From Zelonia costaricensis (taxonomy: Eukaryota; Euglenozoa; Kinetoplastea; Trypanosomatida; Trypanosomatidae): a DNA stretch of 57,473 nucleotides. The position numbers were made by a program, and so were the translations under genes. Positions 1 through 10,452 of this stretch are shown here, piece by piece (position 1 is the stretch's first letter; each line of letters begins with the position of its first letter). The notes below the pieces were generated by a model. That model was not told the origin of the DNA, did not search any database, and saw only the letters and a program-made list of their open reading frames with translations. The stretch is from positions 1-57,473 of the forward strand of contig JASAOO010003415.1 in NCBI GenBank assembly GCA_030849075.1, read 5' to 3'.

Positions 1-912
1 GGGAGAGGGAGGGGGGGGAGGGAGGGGGGATGGGGGGGGGAGAGGAGGAGAGAGGGGGGGGAGCCGAGGAGGGGAGCGCGTGGGGCAAGCGAGGCGAGGG
101 AGAAAAAATCTGTATCGAGAAGAGTGAGGCGGAGGAGAGCGGTTACGAGTGTGGAGGGGTACGGGGAACGCAAAGGGGAAGGGGGACGTGAACCGGAGAG
201 GGAGGTGTGGGAGCAGAGGAGCGTGCCCGCCGCGGGAGCACAGAGACAGGGAATCTCGCACCGGTAGAAGTGAGGAAGCGAATAGGTGCACAGCATCGGC
301 TTAGTGCAGGCGCGACACGCCAGTTTACACACTGGTTTGAGTGTGTCCAACGCTGTTTCTCCTCACAGGGCTTGGTGCTGGTGCGGATCCGGGTGGAATA
401 GGGCCTTGTCCATTGGTGACGTCTCTGCAGGATTCCTAGAACTGCTCCCGTGTGACGGTGGAGCGGCGCGCAATTGACAGCTCTTCAAGGGAACGGAGCC
501 CTGGTGTGGTGGAATGCGTGGAGTGCTCTTCAGCGAAGGATCGCAGCGCTTGTTGAAGACGAGTTGCCTGCTGTTGTGTTTCTCTAGGCGGCAGCGTAGT
601 TCATCGGGAGTGAGGACAGGTTGGGGGTTTCTGTGCCTCACCGGGGTCTCATGTTTGTTGTTGTGATGGCGTCCAGAGAAAAAGAGTGTACAAGGGTGAT
701 CTTGGTGTTGCGGTAACTTGTGTCGAGACAGCGAGCGTGTCCTAGTGAGACCAGAGACGTTCTGGTGGGTGGAGGTCATTCTTATGGTCTTGTGGACGGG
801 CGTTGGTCGCCGCGCTCGGAAGCGGGCACCCAACGAATATCCTAGCCCACCTCCTCCATTCCCCACTCCGCAACGGCATGACGCCAGGCGTGGATGCGGC
901 GATACGCGAAAC
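1..912. other. gene-free left end, 3' flank of kinesin
   Basis: No credible gene is seen here. This is the region downstream of the 2193-aa kinesin on the minus strand, so it should hold its 3' UTR and poly(A) site. Positions 1-70 are almost pure G/A on the plus strand, hence a long pyrimidine tract on the transcribed strand. Such tracts direct trans-splicing of the next gene and coupled polyadenylation of the previous one in trypanosomatids. I infer that another minus-strand gene begins just left of the window. Confidence 0.6.
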
Positions 913-3900
913 TCACTTTCGGCCGAAGGAGATGTTTGGCGCCCGGTTGCCGAGTGGCGTCGCTGTCGGCGGGGCCTCCACGTCGATGCCCGGCCCACCC
1001 AGCGCGTCCTGCACGGGTGAGACACCGCTGCCGCTGCTGCGCTTGAAGAGAAACGACGTGGGTGCCATGGACGAAGGTTGGCGAGCGGCCGCACTGCGAT
1101 AGAGGTTCGCGCTGCTGCTGCGCCGCACTGGCGTCGTCGCCGCGGTTTGGGCCTGAACCGGCGTCGTCGGCCGTACCCGCTGATGCAGGGGCGCCTGTGG
1201 GACGGCGGTGTACGGTCCGTGACCGCCTCCGCCGTGAAGGGCTCCAGCGCCAGCCCCAGCAGCGGCGCCAGAGCCGAGCGGGCCCATGGTGCTACTGCGG
1301 CGTGTGAAGAAGGAACCGAAGATGCCGCCGATGCCGCCGCTTCCCACGTTCGCACCCGGCGCGGCCGTGGCACCAGCAGGCCCTGTTACCCCCGCCTGCT
1401 GCGTTGCGGCAAACCCGTCGGCGCTGGAGGACGCAAAGCTTGCGCCACCGACGCTGAGCCCGCTGCTGTTGGGGCCACCGCCAAAACGCAGACCAACGCC
1501 GCCGCTCGTACTGCTCGTACCCGCCCCGGTCTCCCGTCGAGCCACCTCCGCATCGAGCTGGTCGAGGGCAGCGCGGCACTCCAGGTCCTCGCGCAGCTGC
1601 TTGAGCTCCTTCTCTTGCCGGTCCACAACAGTGCGCAGCTGCTCCTCCGCCTTCCGTGACGCGGCCGCCTGCTCCTCGCGCTCCTGCTCCATCAGCCGGA
1701 ACTGCGCCTCGAGCTCGGTGACCGTGTCGATCTGCTGCGACACGAGTGCCGCATCCTGCGCCCGCTCCAGCGCCACACACGCCTCTGACAGAGCTGCTTT
1801 CTCGGCTCGCAGCGCCTCTATCGCCGCGTTGCTTGAGGCAAGCTCCACGGCCTGCGCGTCTAGCGCCTCTTGGCGCTCTTTTGCCACGGTCTCGCTGCTT
1901 GTCAGCCGCGCCTGCGTTTCCGCAAGCGAGGTGGCCGTGCTGGCCAACTCGCGCGACACGTCCGCTTTTTCCGCCTGCAGCTGTGTGACTGTTGTGCGTG
2001 TCTGCTGCACCGTCGCCTGCAGCTCTGCCACGAGCGCGGTCCGCGCCGTCAGCTGGGCCTCCGCGTCGGCCACCGTGCTCTGCAGCACCGCGTTGGTGGC
2101 CCTCTCGGATGCCAGCTGCTTCTCGAGGTTCCGCTGCGCGTCCGTGAGTTGGCGCGCGCGCGATTGGATTTCGCGCAGCGTGACCTCGAGTCGCGCCGTG
2201 GTTACCTCCTGTGTGGCAAGGGCAGCATTGACCGCCTTCAGCTCGTTCGTCTTTTCCGTCACGATCTCGTCCATCGCCTTCTTATGCGCCGATGTCAACG
2301 AGCGGCGGAGGTCGAGCAGTTCCGTGGCGTGCGCTGCGGCGGCTGCATCCATGTCTGCCCCCACCCGGCGCGTCATCTCCTCCGCAGCCGCAAGACGCCT
2401 CTGTGCCGCGAGCCTTTCCTGCTCATGTGCGCTCGTCGTTGCTTCGGCCAGCTCCGCCTGCGTTGCCAACGCTGCCTGAAGTTGGCGGACCTCCTCCCCG
2501 TGCGCCCTAGCCGCGGCGGTCCTGGCAGCCTCGGCCTCAGCAAGCCTAGTCGTTAGCGTTGCCGCAGCCGCCGCGGCTTGAGCCTGCAGGGCGTGCGTGT
2601 GGGCGATCCCCTCCTCCTGACGCGTCGCTGTCAGGGCAGCCACCTCCGCCCGGGTACTGTCCAGAGAGCGCTGCCAGGCCCCCTCCCGGGTCGCGTGCTC
2701 CGCTGTCAGCGCAGCGCTCTCACCGTCCCAGGCCTCTTGCAGGCTCTCGCGCTGGGCCTCGGCGTCGGCCGCGACGGCGGCGCAGCGCTGCTTCCACTGC
2801 GCCTCCATCTGCTGCATTGCCGCTGCGTGAGCCTCCGCTGCGTGGGCCTCCGCTGCCGCGTTGTGCTGTCGCTCGTGCTGAAGCGCCGTCGTGGCTTCCG
2901 TGAGCTGCACCTCGAGTTCGCCCTTTCGCCGCGCCCCCAACTCGCTAGCGGATCGAGCTGCGTCCAGCTCAGCTTGAAACCTTGCTTGCTCGCGTTTCAG
3001 CGCCGCATGTGCGAGCTCGTTCTCGGCGGTCAACCGCTGCGTGGACTCCGTTTCGCACTGGAGCGTCGCCAGCGCGCCGTTCAGCTCCGCCGCGAACTTC
3101 GCCTGCTGCTCTTGATGCTGAGCCTTCACCTCCGCCGTCTCACGTGCATGCGTGGCCTCCGCAGCAGCCAGCTTGCCGCACACCGAAGCAAGGTCGGTGC
3201 GCAGGCCGGCCTCGGCTTGCTCATGCGCAGCCGCCTGCTGTACGCTGCGCTGGATGAGTGCCTTCCGCGCCTCCTCCGACGCCGCCAGCTCGGCCTGGAC
3301 GCTCTCCAACTCGCGCTGCAGCAAGCGCTGCGCCACGCTGCTGGCGTCCTGCGCCTGTTGAGCACGCTGCTGCGTCTCGCGGAGCTGCTGCTCGAGCCCC
3401 GCAACGATCAAACCGGTGCGGCTCTGCTCTGCTGTGCGCTGCTCGGAGATGTCGCGTAGTCGCTCCGCGTGCGCTGCCATCGTGGCCGCCTGCTCGACCT
3501 GCAACGCCTCGTTGGCATGTGTGGCCGCCTCCAGTGCCGTGCGCAGCGCTTGTGACGCCTCCTCCTGCGCCGCTGACTGTGATGTGGCGCGCGCCCGCTC
3601 CTGCGCGGCCGCCGCCGCCGCCTGCGCACACGCTGCCTGAGCAGCTGCCAGTTCGCTGCGGAGTTGCTCCGTGACCTCCGCGCTTGTCTCAACCTCAGCC
3701 GTTAGCTGGATCCGCACAGCGGCCGCCTGCTGCTCCACCTCGGCAATGCGACGCTCCGACGCGGCTGCCTCGCGCCTCCGCCTCTCCTCCGCATCGGCGA
3801 GCTGCGACTGCAGGGCGGCCTCGCGGTCCTTCGCGGCGTGCTCCTTCGCCGCCAGCTGTGACTGGAGCTCCGCGAGCGCGGCCTCGTGCTTCTTGGCCTG

Positions 3901-6900
3901 CTCGATGCCGCGCAGCACCAGTGCCCGCCGAGCCTCTTCCGACTTGTGCAGGCCCTCGTCCATCTCCGCCATGCGTGCCTGCGCTGACGCGACCGCCGAT
4001 TGGTGTGCTGCCGCCTGCGCCGCAAGGGACGCCGCCGCATCCGCCAGCTGTCGGTCGCAGTCGGCCCGCAGCGCGGCTGCAACATCCTCGGCCAGTGTTG
4101 CGGCGTGCGCCTGCGCAGACCGCGCCTCTTTCAACGCCTGCGCCGCGGCGTCGCTGCGCTCCTGCGCCTCCTGCAGCGCCGCGGCGGAGTGGCGGAGTCG
4201 CGCCTCCAGGTCCTCCTCGGCCTTCTTCTGCACCACCACAGCGTCCTCGAGCTCAGCGATGGTGCCGCGCAGTGCCCGCACCTGCTCCGCCTGTGCGTCC
4301 GACTCGGACCGCCAGACCTGCTGCGCCTCCGCATGCGCGGTGTCCGCCGCGGCGAGACGCGCCTGCACCGCGCCCAAAGCCTCCGCCGACGCCGTTGCGG
4401 CCTGTACCGCGGCCGCGTGTGCTGTCTCAAGGGTGGCGTGGGCACTCTGCAGCTGCGCGAAGTGTGACTGCTGCTCCGCCGTGGCCGCCTTCACGGCGGC
4501 CAACCGATTCGCGTAGTCCTGTTCCGCCGTCGCTAGCTTTGCCTGCTGCAACTGTGCCTCGGTGGCGAGCTGCGTCAGCTGCGCACGCACTGCAGCCTCC
4601 AACCGGTGCAGCTCACCGCGGCGGAGTGCTTCTGCCTTTACGAGGGACTGCGAGACCTGCGCGAAGGAGAAGATCGGACGGACCTCGACTGGCCCGTAGA
4701 GCGCCTCGCGCAGATCCTTGCTCTGCCTCCGCTCCTCTTTCAAGGTGCGCTTCAGCTCCAGCGTCTCCTCCTGCAGCCGGCGCGTTGCATCCGCGTGTTG
4801 GTCGTGCAGTCGCTTCTCCATGATCGGCAGCGCTTCCTGCTCGCCCTTCAGCTCGGCGCGCAGCCGCTTCACCTCGAGCTGCGAGCCGCGGTATGCCTCG
4901 GCCCGCTCCTGCGCCTGCGCGGCCAGCGCCTTCTTCTCCTCCTCGAAGGCCGCGCGCAGGCGCGCCGTCTCGGCGACCCACTCCGAGTCGCGCCGCTGCA
5001 GCGCCGCCGGGGACGGCAGCACCGGCGTCTTGGCCCGCTTGCCCCTCTTCGAGGTGGTCTCCGACTTGTCCGAGTTGAGCTTGCGCACAGACGCGAGACT
5101 CATGGGGGCCGCCGCCCCGGCCGTGGGCGTCGACGTGGTCGCGGCAGACTGCTCCGAGGCGGGGCGTGGGGAGAGGCTGTAGGAGCTCATCTCGTTCGGG
5201 AAGCTGATCTGGAGTAGCTGCTGCTGCAGCTCAGCAATGCACCTGTCCTTGTCGAGCGACTCCTTGTCAAGCCGCCGCACCACGTCCTGCGCGTCCTTGG
5301 CGTCTGTCAGCGCCTGCGCGTACTTCCGCTCCACCGTCTTCACCCGCTCCCTGCTGCGGTGCAACTCCTGCTCCGTCTGCTGGTGCAGCAGGTTCTCTGC
5401 CTCGAGGCGGCGCACCTCGGCCTTCGCCTTGGCCAGCTCCTTCGCCACCCCGGCGGCCCCGGCGTTGCCAGGCTTCAGCGTCGACGCTAGTGCGGATGTT
5501 GCGACCGCCGCTGCGGTGCGGCGTGCGGCGTAGATGGCGGACAACTCGCTCATCTTGCGGTCGAGCTCGTCGCGCGTCTCGCTCAGCTCCGACTCAAGCG
5601 CGTCGATGCGCTCCTGTAGCGCGTCCACGTCGTCGTTGTCGGCCGTCGACTTGCCCTCCGCCGCCAGCAGCGCCTTGAGCCGCTGCACCTCGGCGGTGAG
5701 CAGGCGGATCTGTCGCACCTGCGGGTCCTCGTTGACGACAACCTTGGTCACGATCTGCTTGGCGCGGCTGGCGTAGCGCAGCGTCTGGCACGCCTCGTCG
5801 TAGTTGAACGCGTGCGGCGACACCGTCGCCACCATCGTCGTCTTGCTGTTGCCGCCGAGCGAGTCCATGAGCAGCCATGTAAGGACCGAGTCGCGGTACG
5901 GACAAAAGATGTTGCGCTTACCAGAGGACTTGTCCGCCAGCGCGTCAATGACGCGGCCCAGCACTGTCAGCGAGGAGTTGATGACCACGCCCTCCTTGAA
6001 CTGCTCTCCCTCCACACTGTGGGCACCTGCCCGCTCGGACCCCGCGAGGTCAACGAGGTTGACCTTGCTCGTCGTCTTGGCCGAGGCGTTGTCGGTGTTG
6101 GACAGCCGCATTTGGGCGAGGTGCAGGACAAAAATGGCGTGGCTGCGACTGCTGCGGTCGTTCATCATCGTGGAGGCGGTGTGGCGGTGCTGGTTGCCCA
6201 GGCGCAGGAGCCGGAACACCTCTCGCTCGTTCTCGACGTGCTTGCGCCTCAGGTTCTCCACGTACGGGCCGCTCGCCTTGTTGTGCCGCACCCGCAGCTC
6301 GACCCCACTGGCGAGGCCACCGCCGCCGCTGCTGCTGGCCAAGAGGTCCATGACCTTCTCACGGTAAATCTCGAAGTACTCCACCTCCACGCGGAAGGAG
6401 TGGCTGCTGTCCCGCTCCCGCTTCTGGTGCAGCTCCGCAAACAGCTCCCGCACGAGGCGAGGCACAATGCCCTGCAGGCCCTCGTCCTCCTCTGCCGCCG
6501 AGAAACTCCTCAGGCCCCGCTGCGAGCGGAGCGTGCTGGCGTCGGAGCGGGGCGAGAGGTAGCTGCCCTCCCCCAGCGAAGCCGCCTCCGCTGCCCGGCC
6601 TCCACCCCGCACCGTGCGTGGCGTCTGTGCCAGCGAGGCACGACCGGTTGCCGTGCGCGGCGTCGTGGAGGAGAAGGACTGGAAGCGCGAGTCGCCCGCG
6701 CCGTCGTCGACGCCGCTGGCGTTCGCGTTCGATCCCGGGGCGGGACGCAGACCACCGCCGAGGTACGCCGTCGCAGCGCGGCGGAACTTCTTTCCCGACG
6801 CTGCGGTGGTAGTCGTCGTCGTCGTAGGTGAGGTGGTGAGCGCCGCGTAGCCCGGCGAGGAGCCGGCGCCGTTGCCGCTGCCGCCAGTGCCGCACGTGAC

Positions 6901-7494
6901 GGTGGCGCCAAACGTGCCGGGCGGTCCCATCATCGTGTACGTCTTGCCGCTGCCCGTCTGCCCATAGGCAAACACGCAGCCGTTGTAGCCGGCGAGGGCG
7001 TTGAGCAGCACTGGGCGACCGACGTAGCCGTACACGGTGGCCTGATCCTTGACAAGGCACGCAATCAGGATGGGGCTCATACCAGCCTCCGCGGCGCTGA
7101 CGCCCTCCAGCGTGGTGAGCGCCGATGGCGCGGCAACGCCATCTTTGGCGTCTGGGGACAGCAGCCGCTGCGTGTCCTCGGCCAGGGCGAGCGCCGCGCT
7201 GTTGAAGCACCGGTCAAAGACGAAGGTGGCCTTGGGCTGGAAGTTCTTGGCTGGGTCGAGCGTCGTGATGTGCGACGGGTTGTCCTCCCCCACCGCCACG
7301 ATGGCAGCCGGGGCGGCCGTCCCGCTTCGGCCCCGCTCCGCCGCGCTGAAGGGGCGCACGCGGACAAACACCTTCGTGGCGCTCGTCTCGTTGCCCAGCG
7401 GGGCCCTCGCCGTGGCGGGCGACGCAGACACCCGCGGCGTGGCAGACGAGACGCTGTCGGCGTCCGCGCTGTCGTGGGCGGCGGCAGGGAACAT
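913..7494 (-). CDS. large kinesin motor protein with Ala-rich coiled coil (kinesin-3-like)
   Basis: A 2193-aa microtubule motor. The motor domain spans about residues 41-585: VFVRVRPFS start, P-loop GQTGSGKT near 180, switch I NDRSSRSHA near 450, switch II LVDLAGSE near 480, and a kinesin-3-like YRDSVLTWLL...LGGNSKT block followed by NEDPQVRQIR. It is about 200 residues longer than a standard motor because of a Thr/Gly/Ala-rich insertion after the P-loop and another before it. Residues about 600-1960 are continuous Ala/Gln/Glu-rich coiled coil, and the last about 200 residues are a Gly/Ser-rich basic tail. No FHA or PH domain was recognised. The start was set at MFPAAAHDS (7494), because the open frame further upstream translates a CA repeat. 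Motor sequence is clearly related to the kinesin at 15710-19009. Cargo and location are unknown. Confidence 0.93.
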   Translation of the reverse strand: MFPAAAHDSADADSVSSATPRVSASPATARAPLGNETSATKVFVRVRPFSAAERGRSGTAAPAAIVAVGEDNPSHITTLDPAKNFQPKATFVFDRCFNSAALALAEDTQRLLSPDAKDGVAAPSALTTLEGVSAAEAGMSPILIACLVKDQATVYGYVGRPVLLNALAGYNGCVFAYGQTGSGKTYTMMGPPGTFGATVTCGTGGSGNGAGSSPGYAALTTSPTTTTTTTAASGKKFRRAATAYLGGGLRPAPGSNANASGVDDGAGDSRFQSFSSTTPRTATGRASLAQTPRTVRGGGRAAEAASLGEGSYLSPRSDASTLRSQRGLRSFSAAEEDEGLQGIVPRLVRELFAELHQKRERDSSHSFRVEVEYFEIYREKVMDLLASSSGGGGLASGVELRVRHNKASGPYVENLRRKHVENEREVFRLLRLGNQHRHTASTMMNDRSSRSHAIFVLHLAQMRLSNTDNASAKTTSKVNLVDLAGSERAGAHSVEGEQFKEGVVINSSLTVLGRVIDALADKSSGKRNIFCPYRDSVLTWLLMDSLGGNSKTTMVATVSPHAFNYDEACQTLRYASRAKQIVTKVVVNEDPQVRQIRLLTAEVQRLKALLAAEGKSTADNDDVDALQERIDALESELSETRDELDRKMSELSAIYAARRTAAAVATSALASTLKPGNAGAAGVAKELAKAKAEVRRLEAENLLHQQTEQELHRSRERVKTVERKYAQALTDAKDAQDVVRRLDKESLDKDRCIAELQQQLLQISFPNEMSSYSLSPRPASEQSAATTSTPTAGAAAPMSLASVRKLNSDKSETTSKRGKRAKTPVLPSPAALQRRDSEWVAETARLRAAFEEEKKALAAQAQERAEAYRGSQLEVKRLRAELKGEQEALPIMEKRLHDQHADATRRLQEETLELKRTLKEERRQSKDLREALYGPVEVRPIFSFAQVSQSLVKAEALRRGELHRLEAAVRAQLTQLATEAQLQQAKLATAEQDYANRLAAVKAATAEQQSHFAQLQSAHATLETAHAAAVQAATASAEALGAVQARLAAADTAHAEAQQVWRSESDAQAEQVRALRGTIAELEDAVVVQKKAEEDLEARLRHSAAALQEAQERSDAAAQALKEARSAQAHAATLAEDVAAALRADCDRQLADAAASLAAQAAAHQSAVASAQARMAEMDEGLHKSEEARRALVLRGIEQAKKHEAALAELQSQLAAKEHAAKDREAALQSQLADAEERRRREAAASERRIAEVEQQAAAVRIQLTAEVETSAEVTEQLRSELAAAQAACAQAAAAAAQERARATSQSAAQEEASQALRTALEAATHANEALQVEQAATMAAHAERLRDISEQRTAEQSRTGLIVAGLEQQLRETQQRAQQAQDASSVAQRLLQRELESVQAELAASEEARKALIQRSVQQAAAHEQAEAGLRTDLASVCGKLAAAEATHARETAEVKAQHQEQQAKFAAELNGALATLQCETESTQRLTAENELAHAALKREQARFQAELDAARSASELGARRKGELEVQLTEATTALQHERQHNAAAEAHAAEAHAAAMQQMEAQWKQRCAAVAADAEAQRESLQEAWDGESAALTAEHATREGAWQRSLDSTRAEVAALTATRQEEGIAHTHALQAQAAAAAATLTTRLAEAEAARTAAARAHGEEVRQLQAALATQAELAEATTSAHEQERLAAQRRLAAAEEMTRRVGADMDAAAAAHATELLDLRRSLTSAHKKAMDEIVTEKTNELKAVNAALATQEVTTARLEVTLREIQSRARQLTDAQRNLEKQLASERATNAVLQSTVADAEAQLTARTALVAELQATVQQTRTTVTQLQAEKADVSRELASTATSLAETQARLTSSETVAKERQEALDAQAVELASSNAAIEALRAEKAALSEACVALERAQDAALVSQQIDTVTELEAQFRLMEQEREEQAAASRKAEEQLRTVVDRQEKELKQLREDLECRAALDQLDAEVARRETGAGTSSTSGGVGLRFGGGPNSSGLSVGGASFASSSADGFAATQQAGVTGPAGATAAPGANVGSGGIGGIFGSFFTRRSSTMGPLGSGAAAGAGAGALHGGGGHGPYTAVPQAPLHQRVRPTTPVQAQTAATTPVRRSSSANLYRSAAARQPSSMAPTSFLFKRSSGSGVSPVQDALGGPGIDVEAPPTATPLGNRAPNISFGRK

Positions 7495-7536
7495 CTTGAT
7501 TGAGCCTCGTGTAGTCACGCACTTCCGCACATACAA

Positions 7537-7560
7537 ACACACACACACACACACACACAC
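7537..7560. repeat. (AC)12 dinucleotide repeat
   Basis: Perfect 24-bp AC repeat, TG on the transcribed strand, 43 bp upstream of the large kinesin ATG. Confidence 0.95.
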
Positions 7561-10431
7561 GGGAAAAAGGCTGACGAGAGCGAAGCAAAAGGGCCAGGTA
7601 AACCCCTCTCTCTCTCTGTAGCGTTCTTCACTTTTCAGTGAAGGCGCACGTGCCTAGAGGATGGAGGGGGGGGGGGGGGAGAGAGCCGAAGGGCGCGGGA
7701 GCGGGAAGTGATCCTGGCGTCGCCTCTCTCTCTTTCTCCCTCAGGTGGCTACTCTAACGGGGAAGTACGGACGGTGTGGAGGTGCAGTAGGTTGTGGGTG
7801 CGAGTGGATGAAACAAGAGAGAGCGGGGGGGACGCCACACCGATTGCCTCAATGGAGAAAAAGCAAGAGATCTACAGCACACCCACCCCCTTTGAAGCTT
7901 CAGCAGGAAAGACGAGGCACACGAAACGGAGTGTGTTGCAAGAGGAAAAAAAAAAGGGCGAAGGGTCCGCTGCGCCACGGTACAGACGGGGGTGGGGGTA
8001 GGGGACGGGAACGGGAAGAGAGTGGGTCAGAGGAGGGAGGAGGAGGGAAAGCTCCGGCGCGGCGTGCGAGTCGCGGCAACACCAGAAGCGGGTACAAGAA
8101 GAGGCCACAACGGCGAGGAGAAAGGGAGACGGAAATAGAAATCTGCTCTAGGTGGAGAAGGACAAAGGAAGAAGCGAGGTGAAGACGGCGGGGTGGATGA
8201 GGAGGGTGGCCAAACCGTACAGGATGGCTGACAGCACCGCAAATGCCCTCGACAGGCAAGCGAACACCCAAAAACCGCTCTCTGCCTCACTTCGGCGTCT
8301 GTGAAGCGCTGACGCTGGTGTGGCCTGAGGTCACACGGAATTTGAAGGTCGTGGACCGCAAGCAGAGAAGGGGGAGAGGTGGGTGGGGAGGCGGGGGGAG
8401 GGCCTGCGAGAGACAAAAAAGAGAAGCACGCAGCTTCTATCAATGGCGGGAGACGGAAAGGGGGAGAGGGGGGCGATGATGGCCGAGTCGGATCTCTTCC
8501 TGCGCGAAACAAGAAGGAGAACAAGAGCAGCTCCACGGGGTCGGCAATGTAGAAGGTGAGCTTAACGTGCACTGGAGGGGCACGGCACCGTTGAGAAACG
8601 TACTCGTGCACTTCGGGCTCTGCACGCGCGCCTGTGCACCCCACGTGTCGCGTGAGAGCGGTGCGTCGATTGCGGTGTGGCCTCCTGAACGACACGCCGC
8701 TGACCAAGAGGATGAAAGAGGCACTGAAGAGACACACGAAACAAACCGGCCTCTGTGGCACAGGGTGTCTTTGCCCTTCAACAGTTTACTCTTCCCCCGG
8801 GGAAGGGGAGGGGGGAGGGCGTTGAACGGAAGCAAGTTTGGGCGCTGCTGCTGCTGCCGGTGGGACAGACGGCAGACTGCGGCGCACGGACAGGGGCGTA
8901 AGCACAAGAAGTGGAAAACAAAACCAGGTGGGGGTCGACTCTGTGGGTCAGGCGGGCTGTGAGGTGGCGAGAGGGGAATTGGTGATGATTGAGTCCAGGG
9001 GGGGGAGCCAAGGAACACCGAGACGCATGTGAGAGGAAGAGGCAGAATGACAGTCATGGGCAACCTTGGGTGGGTGCTGCCCCGTGACACGTCTGCCGAG
9101 ACCATCAGGCGTGACAGGCGACGTGTGTGTAGCGACGCCGGGGTCGGAGGACCACCCACGCGCGACGGGGCGTGAACTTGCGTGTAGCTCGCTATTGACG
9201 TAGACTCTGAATTTTGTGTTGGCTGTTGCTTTGTTGGCGCTGCGCTTGAGCAGAAACGGAACCACCGTTCACTGGCGCAGCGGCCGTACGGCGAGCCTGA
9301 GCGTGGGGCGGGGCGCTGCGCTAGAGGAACGGAAGAAGAGAAAAGATCCGACTTTCTCTGGTCATCCTCGGGCATCGCAGTCCGCCTGCACGCAAGCCCC
9401 CGCACACGTGACGGGCAAACAACAACAAAAAAGGACTTCTCTTTGTGTATTGCTTTGCAACCAGCATAATCGGAACTACGTACGTGGATTGCTGCAGGGG
9501 GAAGGGGGGGGGGCGGCACGTTAAACTTGACGACGGCGAGCGGCGGACAATCACAAGGCGTTCACAGCACGCGTGTGTACACGGAAGTGTGTTACACACA
9601 AATACCAGCCACCCTTTCTCAAACAGAACCGCAACACCGAGGAGAAGAGAGGGAGGGAGGTGCGTATGGTTGCGAGTGTAGGTAGTCATGGACGCACAGG
9701 GGAGTCGTCGGGAGGGAAGGGGGGAGAGGAGGGGCGCGCAGGCACGCAGAGAACTCTGAGATCAGCGAAGAAACGAGAGAAGAAGCAAGCGCCCGCAGTC
9801 AGCGGAGAGTAACGCAAAGAATGACACGAGTTGCGGTTCGCGGGACAGCTAACGATGTGGGAGTCAAGAAGGAAAGAGGCGAGGATCACCCAAGACAGTG
9901 AGGGAGCGCAATAAAGTGCGAGCGGCACGAGGCACGGTTAAAGGAAAAGAGGGAGAGGGGGAGGGAGAGCTTTCACAAGTGGCAGATCTCGGCGGGAAAG
10001 CGAGAGCGTGAGGGTTCAGATACACCACGAACACCACAGAGTGCCAATTGACACACACACACACAGAGATTTGAAGTCACAGAGCTGGAGTTCAAGCAGC
10101 TAAGAGACGGTGGGGGAGGGGGGATGCCTAAAACTGAAAGAACTAGGGAAGGAAAGGGAAGAGGGGCGGAGGGGTAGTGACGCTGATTCTTGAAGAGGTG
10201 GAGCGGGGGGAGGGCGAGTTTGCTGAGACGAGCCTCACCACCGCACTCCCTTTGAGGGCAGAGGAAAGGAAATGAGAACATCGCAGCTGAAAGTGCGGGA
10301 AATGCTGAAGAGCGGGGGACACAGCGCAGCGAACAAACAAGAGACTTGAAGCCGAAAGAAAAGAAGTACTCCGACAAGAAGTCGGTCAAACTCCCCACAG
10401 GGAAAGAGAGCACGCTCGGGTCGTCACAGAG

Positions 10432-10452
10432 CAGCAGCAGCAGCAGCAGCAG
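10432..10452. repeat. CAG trinucleotide repeat
   Basis: Seven uninterrupted CAG units in non-coding spacer. Confidence 0.9.

Noticed and set aside
363..1373. 336-codon minus-strand frame overlapping the kinesin 3' end
   Set aside because: Out of frame with the kinesin over the overlap and Arg/Pro/Ser-rich; an alternate-frame shadow plus UTR.
1286..2479. 397-codon plus-strand open frame, and many like it inside the kinesin and SURP/DExH genes
   Set aside because: It lies antisense to the kinesin coiled coil; Ser/Ala/Arg/Cys-rich composition is what GC-rich codons give in the opposite frame, and no protein family is seen.
7495..7560. N-terminal extension of the large kinesin (MCVCVCVC...)
   Set aside because: Encoded by the AC repeat just upstream; the Met at 7494 is a better start.
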